The translations under genes were made by a program, and so were the position numbers. The notes under the pieces are model-generated. The model worked only from the letters and a program-made list of their open reading frames with translations, did not search any database and was not told the DNA's origin. Shown piece by piece: positions 1 through 5,835 of a stretch of 5,897 nucleotides of DNA. The number at the start of each line of letters is the position of its first letter. Position 1 is the first letter of the stretch. The stretch is from positions 1 to 5,897 of the forward strand of contig PIVH01000407.1 of NCBI GenBank assembly GCA_003354225.1, written 5' to 3'. Source of the DNA: Globobulimina sp. (Eukaryota > Foraminifera > Rotaliida).

Positions 1-119
1 AACAATACATAGGATCTAAAATGTGCTAAAAAGCATATATATGCTCAATAAAATAACCTGAGTCAAATGTACTATCAACCAATCTCAATGTCTGTCCCGT
101 GTCATTACTAATACCAATC
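1..119. repeat. Terminal direct repeat, left copy (identical to 5779-5897)
   Basis: The first 119 bases are identical, base for base, to the last 119 bases of the window. The upstream bases of the right copy do not exist on the left, so the match simply runs to both ends. This is the signature of a circular assembly of 5,778 bp, or of a tandem array collapsed into one unit; an overlap of 119 is also a common assembler k-mer length (inference). The repeat contains part of the actinoporin-like exon 1 (minus strand) and the first bases of its intron, so the gene reads through the closure. Confidence 0.95.
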
Positions 120-247
120 GATAAATAACGAGTTTTCTTTGTTAATTTTTTTACACCCTTTAAGAACGCATCAATTGTTTTAACTGCCTCATCCTGTCTT
201 CTGTCTGCAATTTTAGCCAATTCTGGAACCAATACTTGTTGTGCCAT
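58..247 (-). CDS. Actinoporin-like pore-forming protein, exon 1 (N-terminal 63 residues plus a split Gly codon)
   Basis: Minus-strand first exon, starting at ATG 247-245 (context TTTGTATGG, with G at +4). Residues 1-8 are neutral. Residues about 9-35 look like an amphipathic helix rich in Ala, Leu, Lys and Asp, matching the N-terminal helix that actinoporins insert into membranes. Residues about 40-64 (RYLSIGISNDTGQTL, then FDSG) match the first beta strands of the family, where a G-x-x-N-x-[ST]-G motif is typical. No signal peptide is visible, unlike secreted sea-anemone members. The exon ends CAG|GTTATT (donor at 57), splitting a Gly codon after its first base; reading on without splicing hits a stop at 26-28. 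The rest of the gene lies at the right end of the window through the circular closure, giving 175 residues in total, the usual actinoporin size. A fungal fruit-body lectin-type relative with the same fold is the main alternative. Confidence 0.72.
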
Positions 248-280
248 ACAAACGTCAAGAAACGAAATGTAAGGTTTTTG

Positions 281-288
281 TTTTTATA
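281..288 (-). promoter_or_regulatory. TATA-like box upstream of the actinoporin-like gene
   Basis: On the minus strand these bases read TATAAAAA, with the box ending about 33 bases before the ATG at 247. If it works as a TATA box, the transcript would start within a few bases of the start codon. It is the only such element close to the start, but AT-rich DNA gives such matches by chance. Confidence 0.3.
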
Positions 289-289
289 T

Positions 290-690
290 TGTGGAGTTGA
301 GAGAAGGAGTTTTAATGAGAGGATTAGATGAAGTAAGTCAGGTTGAATGAAACTAAAGGTTTTTTATTGATGCAGTAGTTGCACTTTCTTCTCTTTTGTT
401 CTGTTGATGATCGCAATTAATTCTTTGTCACAGATCAAGCAGCGACATGCTGCAGACATTATATTCCGTTGTAGCTTAAGAAATTATCGGATTTATACCA
501 TTCAAGTTTAATTTCCCAAATTAGATATGACTGTTTAATTTCAAACATGTTTTAATTTCAAACATGTTTTGTTGAGAATCAATATAAGTTATTCTAAATA
601 TCTTGCAATTGACCGGTGCGGCAATGGACAGCTTATCAATGCTTCCGCAATATATTCGGCCATCGTCATTGATGAATTTTATGTTATTTA
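290..690. other. Gene-poor interval
   Basis: About 400 bases with no convincing gene. On the minus strand there is a 31-codon ORF (459-364) with a small Cys cluster (CRCLIC) and a 26-codon ORF near 580-655; neither can be tied to a family. The interval separates the start of the actinoporin-like gene from the 3' end of the decayed minus-strand gene at 691. A perfect 17-bp duplication lies within it. Confidence 0.5.
534..567. repeat. Perfect 17-bp tandem duplication
   Basis: Two adjacent identical copies of TTTAATTTCAAACATGT (534-550 and 551-567). It looks like a recent replication-slippage duplication in non-coding DNA. Each copy contains the palindrome ACATGT. Confidence 0.9.
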
Positions 691-1575
691 TCAACTGAAC
701 TTATCCAATGAATCTATATTTGTGCCATCCACTTTAAGCGATACGAGTAGTTTTTGTATTTGTTGCATCCAATTCTCATCCTCTTTGAATAAGAAATATT
801 TCCCACACAGCTTCGAATTCGGATTTTTATTAGATATCAATATCGGATATGTTCCAATTCCAAAATAGATAGCTTCCAATGCTTCAATTTCGAATTCATG
901 ATCGATATCAGTGAGCACAACACATTGCTGTTTGAATATTAATATTCTCGAACGAGATAGATATCGATTGTTCATACAACTGAATGGACGGCGCACACAC
1001 AAACGCATTAAAATAGCCCCTTAAACCAATATCATTTAGAATTAAGTTATAAGTCTCTCGCGAATTAAGTCCTTATGCATTAAACACAGAGTCCACTTCA
1101 GATTTTCTCTCAGCTCTCTCAATAAAATGCGAATTCGAATGCCTTTTTTTAATTCAATTTTATGCATATTATCCTCAAAGAATTTGGTAATTAAACTTGT
1201 TTTGTTTTGTTGTATTTAGTTTGGTACATTCTGATATGTTTAAATATTTTATCGATCCACCAAATCATCCTCGAGCTCGACAAAGGTGCATAGTGCCAAT
1301 TCAGATACATCGATAATTATAAATTGAGTGAGACTGGTAACCAATGCATTATCTCTGTGAGTTTTGTTAATAATATATTTTAATTATAAGCTCCTGATCC
1401 AAGAGTCTTTCATGATTTCCTCGTAATTTTCAATCAGTGTATGCGTGAATATTAGCAAGTATCTCAATGGCTTATCTTCAGTGTGAGCCATGGCCAGTTT
1501 CTGCCGTTTGGTATCTGGTTCACCAAATCCAATCTCATAGGCAACGTTTAATTTGTTGGAATTGGAACAGATCAT
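691..1575 (-). pseudogene. Decayed minus-strand gene of uncertain family, spread over several frames
   Basis: Four minus-strand pieces have protein-like composition and follow one another in order, but change frame or hit stops. Piece A (1575-1384) begins at an ATG and contains LNVAYEIGFG, then KPLRYLLIFTHTLIENYEE. Piece B (about 1356-1249) contains TSLTQFIIIDVSELALCTF. Piece C (about 1197-1042) contains MHKIELKKGIRIRILLREL and KWTLCLMHKDL. Piece D (1072-908) contains SRETYNLILNDIGLRGYFNA, and piece E (about 960-691) contains EFEIEALEAIYFG and KLCGKYFLF. C and D overlap at the break, as expected for an indel. The family is not recognised with confidence. NVAYEIG resembles the nucleoside deoxyribosyltransferase/TIR-like fold, while EFEIEALEA resembles the EX7E helix of GT-B glycosyltransferases. 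A and B could also be separated by a 39-bp intron with a destroyed donor (AG acceptor at 1355). Most likely a dead gene. Confidence 0.5.
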
Positions 1576-1643
1576 TTTTACAATCACTTACAACCACTCA
1601 TTATAAACGGTCAACGCACCAAACATCAAAACATCAGCCACAT

Positions 1644-2811
1644 TCTATACATATTGGTAATAAAAAAGAATTATTAATAACTGGTTACACTGAAAAATAT
1701 TAATTTAAATTGCTCCAAATGGATTATTCCAAATGTAATAATTGATTTATTTATGAAATATTTAATATGGTATTTATTATATATCATAATGACAATAATA
1801 AATTGGTGCTTTTTCCTAAAGATAGAAAAAGGAATTTTGGATTTTATTTATTAGATTATGTGACACAGAAACTTATTTATTACAAACCTGATTTTCTATG
1901 GGATGATAAGTGGCGTTATCAGTGTCAAACAGTTGCATCTGACATTAAATGTAATCACAATATTAATTATTTAAATATAGATAAATATGATGTATGTAAT
2001 GCATTATTTGTATGTGATACTACAGCAAAATATGAATTAAAATATGAATTAATGTGTTTTATTTACCACATCTAAAGCAATACAAATATCATTGCCACGA
2101 ATAACAAATATTTAAAGAGAGATACTTATCATTTCAGATCTGTTTATTCCAAGGAAAGGAATCAATTAATTGTAGTATCTCAAGGTAAAATATCTATCTT
2201 TTCTTTGACTGAATGGAACTGGATTTCGAATTCTTTAATTGAAAAAGAATATATTCGAATTCATTCCACTGATTTCATTCCAACAGATTATATCAAAGGA
2301 ATTGCTTTAATTTAATGGATAACACATATAAATTATTTGTAGCATGTGCAAGAAAATACGGCTGTTTTATTTATGATTTAAATAATAATACACGACAAAA
2401 CGTCCAATGGCCGAAGAAAGGATTTGGAGGAAATGTTGCAATTTGTTGTGATGATATATATATATTAAATCATATGATATATGTTTATAAAAAAGACAAA
2501 AAAAGAAGAATTAAAATTAAATGTATGATATTAACACGAAGCAATGGGTTGTATGATTTGTATCTAACTTGAAAGGACAGAAAGGTGTCAAAGAACCAAT
2601 AATGTGGCTACATAAAGATCAATTATGTATTGCTTCATGTTCAACGAATTTAACTGTTAAATCGTCGAAAAGGGATCTCTCGGAACCTAAACATATCAAT
2701 AATAATAATAATAATAATATAAATAGACGCAATATATGGAAAAAATGGAATGATATCTTTTGGCTCAAAATTGTTAATTTTGCAGAAGACTTTTCAATGC
2801 TAAAATTGTAA
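1644..2811 (+). pseudogene. Decayed beta-propeller (kelch-like) gene, frame-broken
   Basis: A series of plus-strand pieces reads like one eroded protein. The first (1644-1703) carries NKKELLITGYTEK. A frame change near 1699 leads into NCSKWIIPNVIIDLFMKYLI, resembling the 'GY-R ... IP-x-x-I-x-x-L' motif seen beside kelch repeats in many protist proteins. Next, 1767-2075 and 2076-2315 share one frame, split by a single TAA at 2073-2075; they contain NNKLVLFPKDRKRNFGFYLL, SVYSKERNQLIVVSQGKISI and LTEWNW, spaced like propeller blades. A frame change near 2310 leads to 2315-2572 (ARKYGCFIYDLNNNTRQNV, a kelch-like blade), and another near 2570 leads to VKEPIMWLHKDQLCIASC up to the stop at 2811. No GT-AG intron was found to repair these breaks. 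The family call is by pattern only; a WD-type propeller is the main alternative. Confidence 0.5.
2698..2718 (+). repeat. AAT trinucleotide microsatellite, 7 units
   Basis: Seven perfect AAT units. In the last open frame of the propeller remnant they encode a run of Asn, as is common in AT-rich genomes. Confidence 0.9.
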
Positions 2812-2880
2812 AAAAAAACGTTTAAGTGCAAGGATCAATATTATATATGAAATCATCGTACACTACATAGAATATACAAA

Positions 2881-2892
2881 ATGCAACAATGA
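2881..2892 (+). promoter_or_regulatory. Three-codon upstream ORF (Met-Gln-Gln-stop) overlapping the start codon, copy 1
   Basis: ATGCAACAATGA ends in ATGA, so its stop codon overlaps the ATG at 2889 that opens the Gln/Asn/Tyr-rich frame. The same arrangement is kept in copy 2 (4523-4534). A stop-start overlap could allow termination and re-initiation, or could limit translation; that function is inference. Confidence 0.4.
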
Positions 2893-3143
2893 ATGGCGTG
2901 CAGCAACAAACAACAATGGATGTGAATGCTGCTGCTTATTACCCGTCGTGGACCCAACATAATTCATTTACTATTAATAAACCACAAACTGCAGTTAACT
3001 CATCATTGAATGCCTACGCTTCAGTCTATCATACAGCATTAAATCAAAATAATCAATATGTTTCTCATCAAATATCCGGATTTAATACAGCACCAAATGC
3101 ACGACAACAACAATATTATTATTATTATCCAAACAATCAATAA
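2889..3143 (+). pseudogene. Gln/Asn/Tyr-rich low-complexity protein, copy 1, prematurely stopped
   Basis: Begins MNGVQQQTTMDVN, as in copy 2. The start is supported by comparison: the copies share this ATG, and copy 1 has an in-frame TAG at 2868-2870, so no conserved N-terminal extension exists. The protein is rich in Gln, Asn, Tyr and Ser, with SGFNTAPNA and a QQQYYYYY run, a prion-like composition. Copy 1 stops after 84 residues at TAA 3141-3143, where copy 2 reads TAC (Tyr), a single-base nonsense change. Further on, about 3182-3200, a one-base deletion and a three-base insertion relative to copy 2 put the remaining homologous sequence (SSQLHCPQHIPSYP) in another frame. It contains one repeat unit whose start resembles unit 1 of copy 2 and whose end resembles unit 2, consistent with unequal crossing-over. 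It could still make a short protein, but it looks inactivated. Confidence 0.65.
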
Positions 3144-3252
3144 CAATATGATTATACACATACGCAACAAACAAATCCTTATCTCCAACAAACGTTGTAA
3201 TACCTTCAAGTCAGCTACATTGCCCTCAACATATACCCTCTTATCCGAGCAA

Positions 3253-3966
3253 TATCACTGTGAAACAGCTTATAACAAACAAGGTAAAATTCAAGGTCAC
3301 CTCGACATACCTTTGAATGAGAATGGATTGAATCAGGCAAAAGCATTGGCTTCATCTCTCACAAAACACATAAAAAATCCAAATGCAGTCATTGTGTCTC
3401 CTGTGTTACGTGGTAAACAAACAGGTATTGGTAATATAAAAATCCGTTGTTGTGTGATATCATAACTGTAATAATTATAATCAGGCGAAGAAATTTATAA
3501 ACAATTAGCAGGAAAAGAAGAACTAAAATTTGCAGTGATGGAAGAATTTGCAGAGTTACATTATGGTGATTTGGTTGATGAATTATTGAAAGATTGTGAA
3601 GATTTTATTATTGATTTAAAAGAAAGCAAATGGACAACAGGTGAGAATGAGGCGAGTTTTCCAGGCGATAAAGGAGAAAGTTTTAATTCCATAATATCAA
3701 GAATGAAAAAGGGTTTCTATAAATTGGGTAAAGAATATGAAAATGGTTCAAATATAATTATTGCAACACACAGTCAATGCATTGAAGCATTTTTGGTTTA
3801 TTTAAAAGCATTTTCTTATTTAGATAAAGGAATTCGTTCAAATAATAAGAATTGTACACTCTCAAAAATTCAATTCAATGTTAATGATGAAACATTTCAA
3901 GTAAAATCTGTATTTGATGATTTAACGGTTGATGTTAAAAAAATTGTTTCCGTAAATGTTGGATAG
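3253..3966 (+). pseudogene. Histidine phosphatase (phosphoglycerate mutase-like) domain, lacking its N-terminal strand and the RHG arginine
   Basis: Two exons, joined across a 60-bp intron, encode a nearly complete histidine-phosphatase domain of about 216 residues from the catalytic His (3256-3258) to TAG 3966. The family RHG motif reads YHCETAYN: the His is kept, the Arg is Tyr and the Gly is Cys. GKIQGHLDIPLNENGLNQA follows, then SPVLRGKQT (second Arg, 3409-3411), EEFAELHYGD (acid residue region), GESFNSIISR and ATHSQCIEAF (second catalytic His, 3769-3771). Relatives cut phosphate from small metabolites or proteins through a phospho-His intermediate. The N-terminal strand that should precede RHG is absent: the base just before the His codon is where homology to the Gln/Asn/Tyr-rich gene ends. 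The phosphatase frame also differs from both frames of that gene; its only upstream ATG (3058) reads the Gln/Asn/Tyr-rich sequence out of frame. Probably a chimeric, inactive copy, though the rest of the domain is undamaged. Confidence 0.75.
3425..3484 (+). other. Spliceosomal intron (60 bp) in the phosphatase domain
   Basis: The donor is AAACAAACAG|GTATTG and the acceptor TAATCAG|GCGAAG. The unspliced frame stops at 3465. Removing the 60 bases joins RGKQT to GEEIYKQL in phase 1 and continues the conserved domain with no change. This matches the usual 'RAxQTA-x-x-I' continuation in the family. Confidence 0.9.
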
Positions 3967-4002
3967 AATAATGTCGTTCGATTGCATGTGTTTATTTGTA
4001 GA

Positions 4003-4260
4003 CTAAAAATGAATATTTATACATACGATGAGATCCGGATTTAATGTGTCTTTTAATAATTTAATTATTAAATTCCGATCGGAAATGCTGGATAAAATGT
4101 GTATATAATGTTCAGAACGAATGGCTGTCTTGATTGCTCCATTGAGATCGTTGTTTGATTTCGGAATTAATTTCTCTGTTTTGAATTTAAAGTGTTGAAG
4201 TAGTAAAAACTTTTCAAATCTCGACATGAACGCACAAGAAGCCAGAGTTGAAAAAAACAT
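4003..4260 (-). CDS. Short hypothetical protein or 3' exon, unrecognised
   Basis: An 85-codon minus-strand ORF, convergent with the phosphatase remnant and ending 36 bases from its stop. The composition is protein-like: SRFEKFLLLQHFKFKTEKL, then NDLNGAIKTAIRSEHYIHIL and IIKLLKDTLNPDLIV, suggesting a mainly helical protein. No family is recognised. The open frame continues a little upstream of the ATG, to a possible acceptor (ACTACTTTTAG, minus strand, near 4290), so it may be the last exon of a gene whose 5' part is gone or was displaced by the neighbouring duplication. It could also be a chance ORF. Confidence 0.3.
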   Translation of the reverse strand: MFFSTLASCAFMSRFEKFLLLQHFKFKTEKLIPKSNNDLNGAIKTAIRSEHYIHILSSISDRNLIIKLLKDTLNPDLIVCINIHF

Positions 4261-4522
4261 ATCAATAATTGCAGTTAAGCTATTGTCTAAAAGTAGTATT
4301 TATGAATTGTTATTTTGGTATTTTATGTGAATATTGATATAGTACATCTGAATATTTTGCAACCGGCAAATCCTAAAAAACGAAACCCGCAAAACGCGAC
4401 CATACCCTTTTTGCGAATTTGTGAGAATGCAAAAATTGAGATAATATCATATCACACAAAAAATACCACCAATATCAACTATATGAATCATCGCACACTA
4501 CACAGAACATCGAAAATACAAA

Positions 4523-4534
4523 ATGCAACAATGA
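4523..4534 (+). promoter_or_regulatory. Three-codon upstream ORF (Met-Gln-Gln-stop) overlapping the start codon, copy 2
   Basis: Identical in sequence and position to the element at 2881-2892, with TGA overlapping the ATG at 4531. Its conservation in the diverged leader of both copies is the only evidence of function. Confidence 0.4.
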
Positions 4535-5100
4535 ATGGCGTGCAGCAGCAAACAACAATGGATGTGAATGATTCGTTTACTATTAATAAACCACAAACTG
4601 CAGTTAACTCTTCATTGAATGCCTACGCTTCAGTCTATCATCCTGTTCCTGCATTAAATCAAAATAAAAGTAATCAATATGTTCCTCATCAAATTCAAAT
4701 ATCAGGATTTAATACAGCACCAAATACACAACAACAACAATATTATTATCCACACAACCAATACCAATATGATTATTCGCATACGCATAAACCCTACGCT
4801 TCAGTCTATAATCCTGCGCATGCATTAAATCAAAGTAATCAATATGTTTCTCATCAAATATCCGGATTTAATACAGCACCGAATGCACAACAACAACAAC
4901 AATATTATTATTATCCACACAATCAATACCAATATGATTATACACATACGCAACAAACAAATCCTTATCTCCCAACAAACGTAATACCATCAAGTCAGAT
5001 GCATTGCCCTCAACATATACCCTCTTATCCGAGAAATATAGCTTATTATAAAAAAAATGGAACAGTTTACTATTGCACTTGCAAACAAATTTTTATATGA
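4531..5100 (+). CDS. Gln/Asn/Tyr-rich prion-like low-complexity protein, copy 2 (intact)
   Basis: A 189-residue ORF starting MNGVQQQTTMDVND. The frame is open further upstream to 4315, but copy 1 has a stop there and the ATG at 4531 is the one shared by both copies, so this start is preferred. After about 30 residues come two tandem 57-residue units (residues about 32-145), each with YASVY, ALNQ, NQYV, ISGFNTAPN, a poly-Gln and poly-Tyr run, and PHNQYQYDY. The C-terminal part (about 146-189) holds CPQHIPSYPRN and NIAYYKKNGTVYYCTCKQ; the last stretch weakly recalls the start of a FLYWCH zinc finger but lacks the later Cys and His. No signal peptide or membrane segment is present. Such Q/N/Y-rich proteins often self-associate or act in RNA or transcription assemblies (general knowledge, not shown here). 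A basic segment in another frame after the stop (about 5180-5270) might be reached by splicing; no good intron was found. Confidence 0.6.
   Translation: MNGVQQQTTMDVNDSFTINKPQTAVNSSLNAYASVYHPVPALNQNKSNQYVPHQIQISGFNTAPNTQQQQYYYPHNQYQYDYSHTHKPYASVYNPAHALNQSNQYVSHQISGFNTAPNAQQQQQYYYYPHNQYQYDYTHTQQTNPYLPTNVIPSSQMHCPQHIPSYPRNIAYYKKNGTVYYCTCKQIFI
4624..4965 (+). repeat. Tandem 171-bp coding repeat, two units
   Basis: Unit 1 is 4624-4794 and unit 2 is 4795-4965, each exactly 171 bp (57 codons), starting at TACGCTTCAGTCTAT. The units differ by small in-frame indels that cancel out (unit 1 has extra residues around ALNQNKSNQ and QIQISG; unit 2 has longer Gln and Tyr runs). Keeping the frame while indels accumulate suggests selection on the protein. 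Confidence 0.9.
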
Positions 5101-5218
5101 AGGGATAGATTGCGTTTCTGGATTAAGTATGTATGAGACGTGTGTGTGTGTACATGTTTTTAGATTTACTCATATGAATATGAGATGGAAACGTACAGGA
5201 CGATCAAACCAAGCACAA

Positions 5219-5224
5219 AATAAA
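5219..5224 (+). terminator. Possible polyadenylation signal for the Gln/Asn/Tyr-rich gene
   Basis: A canonical AATAAA lies about 120 bases after the TGA at 5100, before the convergent actinoporin-like gene ends at 5297. AT-rich sequence makes chance matches likely. Confidence 0.3.
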
Positions 5225-5296
5225 AAGGAAGCAACAGTAATAATGCCACAGCGTGCAAAAAAAACGAATTAAGTTAATAAGAAAGTTAATTATAAA

Positions 5297-5634
5297 TTAT
5301 TTTGAGGCACCAGCTACAATAATAGTAACTCTTGTGTTTTTTGTTCGATGCCATTTTACAGCATATGCACTGTAATTATCTGTCCCAGGATTATCATTCA
5401 TTTTTTTCCACGCCTGACTGCCCGCGTTCTTTTTATCCGACATGTAACATTTTGTTTTGTAGGAACCAGAATAAGGACTCGATAATCCAATACCTAAAAA
5501 ACATCCGGTTCTGCCAATTTCAAATGTACAATGCATTGATACACCAGTCATAAAACCACCGTCCACATTACAAATACCAAATGCCTCTATTGAGCGAGTG
5601 CTAATTTCAGGATCTGGCTGATCCCAATATCTAC
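5297..5634 (-). CDS. Actinoporin-like pore-forming protein, exon 2 (C-terminal 111 residues)
   Basis: Minus-strand second exon, from acceptor TATATATAG|GTAGAT (AG at 5636-5635) to TAA 5299-5297. It completes the split Gly codon of exon 1 and continues RYWDQPDPEIS. A glycine-rich strand follows, then the family hallmark GIGLSSPYSGSY, which aligns with the conserved Ser-x-Pro-Tyr segment of the phosphocholine-binding site in actinoporins. The C-terminus (TRVTIIVAGASK) matches the final beta strand. The Trp-rich stretch usual just after SxPYD in sea-anemone toxins is replaced by YKTKCYM, and no RGD motif is visible, so lipid preference may differ. Family members assemble into membrane pores after binding sphingomyelin or related lipids (established). 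Exons 1 and 2 give 175 residues with no stop or frameshift, so the gene looks intact. It converges with the gene ending at 5100. Whether it is expressed cannot be told. Confidence 0.72.
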
Positions 5635-5835
5635 CTATATATATATATATATTTTAATTTAATTTATTATTTTCAGTGATTTTCAGTGATGTTCAGTGAT
5701 TTTCAGTGATGTTCTGTGATTTTAGAAACGTATTATAAAACCAAAACAGTGATTTTCACGCATTTACGGTACAATTATAACAATACATAGGATCTAAAAT
5801 GTGCTAAAAAGCATATATATGCTCAATAAAATAAC
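5635..5835 (-). other. Intron of the actinoporin-like gene (201 bp), spanning the circular closure
   Basis: On the minus strand the intron runs from donor CAG|GTTATT at 5835 (equal to base 57 at the left end) down to the AG at 5636-5635. Splicing is phase 1 and restores the frame across a conserved SG/RYW junction. The acceptor is preceded by an alternating TA run (5636-5652) rather than a pyrimidine tract, and the intron contains a 10-bp minisatellite. Bases 1-57 are the left-end copy of its first part. Confidence 0.8.
5671..5720. repeat. 10-bp minisatellite, five units, inside the actinoporin intron
   Basis: Five consecutive 10-mers: TTTCAGTGAT twice, GTTCAGTGAT, TTTCAGTGAT, then GTTCTGTGAT. 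An isolated related piece (ACAGTGATTTTCA) lies at about 5745-5757. The alternation of T and G at the first base suggests a 20-bp higher-order unit. Confidence 0.9.

Larger units (their letters stand above)
2833..3255 (+). repeat. Dispersed direct duplication, copy 1 (partner 4471-5039)
   Basis: This segment matches 4471-5039 from about 50 bases before the start codon, through the Gln/Asn/Tyr-rich coding region, to the shared TTATCCGAG(C/A)AATAT. Beyond 3255 the two copies are unrelated: copy 1 enters a phosphatase domain and copy 2 continues its own C-terminus. Copy 1 carries a 33-bp segment near 2929-2965 that is absent from copy 2. It has only one repeat unit against two in copy 2, and it has coding breaks that copy 2 lacks. 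Confidence 0.9.
4471..5039 (+). repeat. Dispersed direct duplication, copy 2 (partner 2833-3255)
   Basis: Homologous to 2833-3255, including about 50 bases of 5' leader (ATCATCG(T/C)ACACTACA(T/C)AGAA...). It is longer because of a second 171-bp repeat unit. The match ends at AATAT 5035-5039; downstream sequence is unrelated to the phosphatase that follows copy 1. Confidence 0.9.

Noticed and set aside
364-459. 31-codon minus-strand ORF with a CRCLIC cysteine cluster
   Set aside because: Too short, no recognisable zinc-binding spacing, and no conserved context.
569-868. 99-codon plus-strand ORF opposite the minus-strand remnant
   Set aside because: It lies antisense to the piece carrying EFEIEALEA and KLCGKYFLF, which is more protein-like; it is probably a shadow.
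1355-1393. 39-bp intron in the minus-strand remnant joining pieces A and B in phase
   Set aside because: The donor would be GA instead of GT and the length is very short. At most it is a decayed intron.
1700-3200. Stop-codon reassignment (TAA/TAG as Gln), which would join several broken frames
   Set aside because: The conserved actinoporin-like and phosphatase reading frames contain no internal TAA or TAG and end at such codons where expected. The copy 1 TAA corresponds to TAC (Tyr), not a Gln codon, in copy 2.
5035-5100. FLYWCH-type zinc finger at the C-terminus of the Gln/Asn/Tyr-rich protein
   Set aside because: Only the KKNGTVYYCTC-like start resembles the family; the second Cys and the His pair are missing.
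5057-5272. 71-codon plus-strand ORF overlapping the end of the Gln/Asn/Tyr-rich gene, with a basic C-terminus
   Set aside because: It overlaps in another frame. A GTATGT...TTTTTAG intron of 37 bp near 5128-5164 was considered but is very short and does not link the frames convincingly.
5332-5553. Plus-strand ORF opposite actinoporin exon 2
   Set aside because: It is antisense to a well-supported exon, and its composition fits no family.
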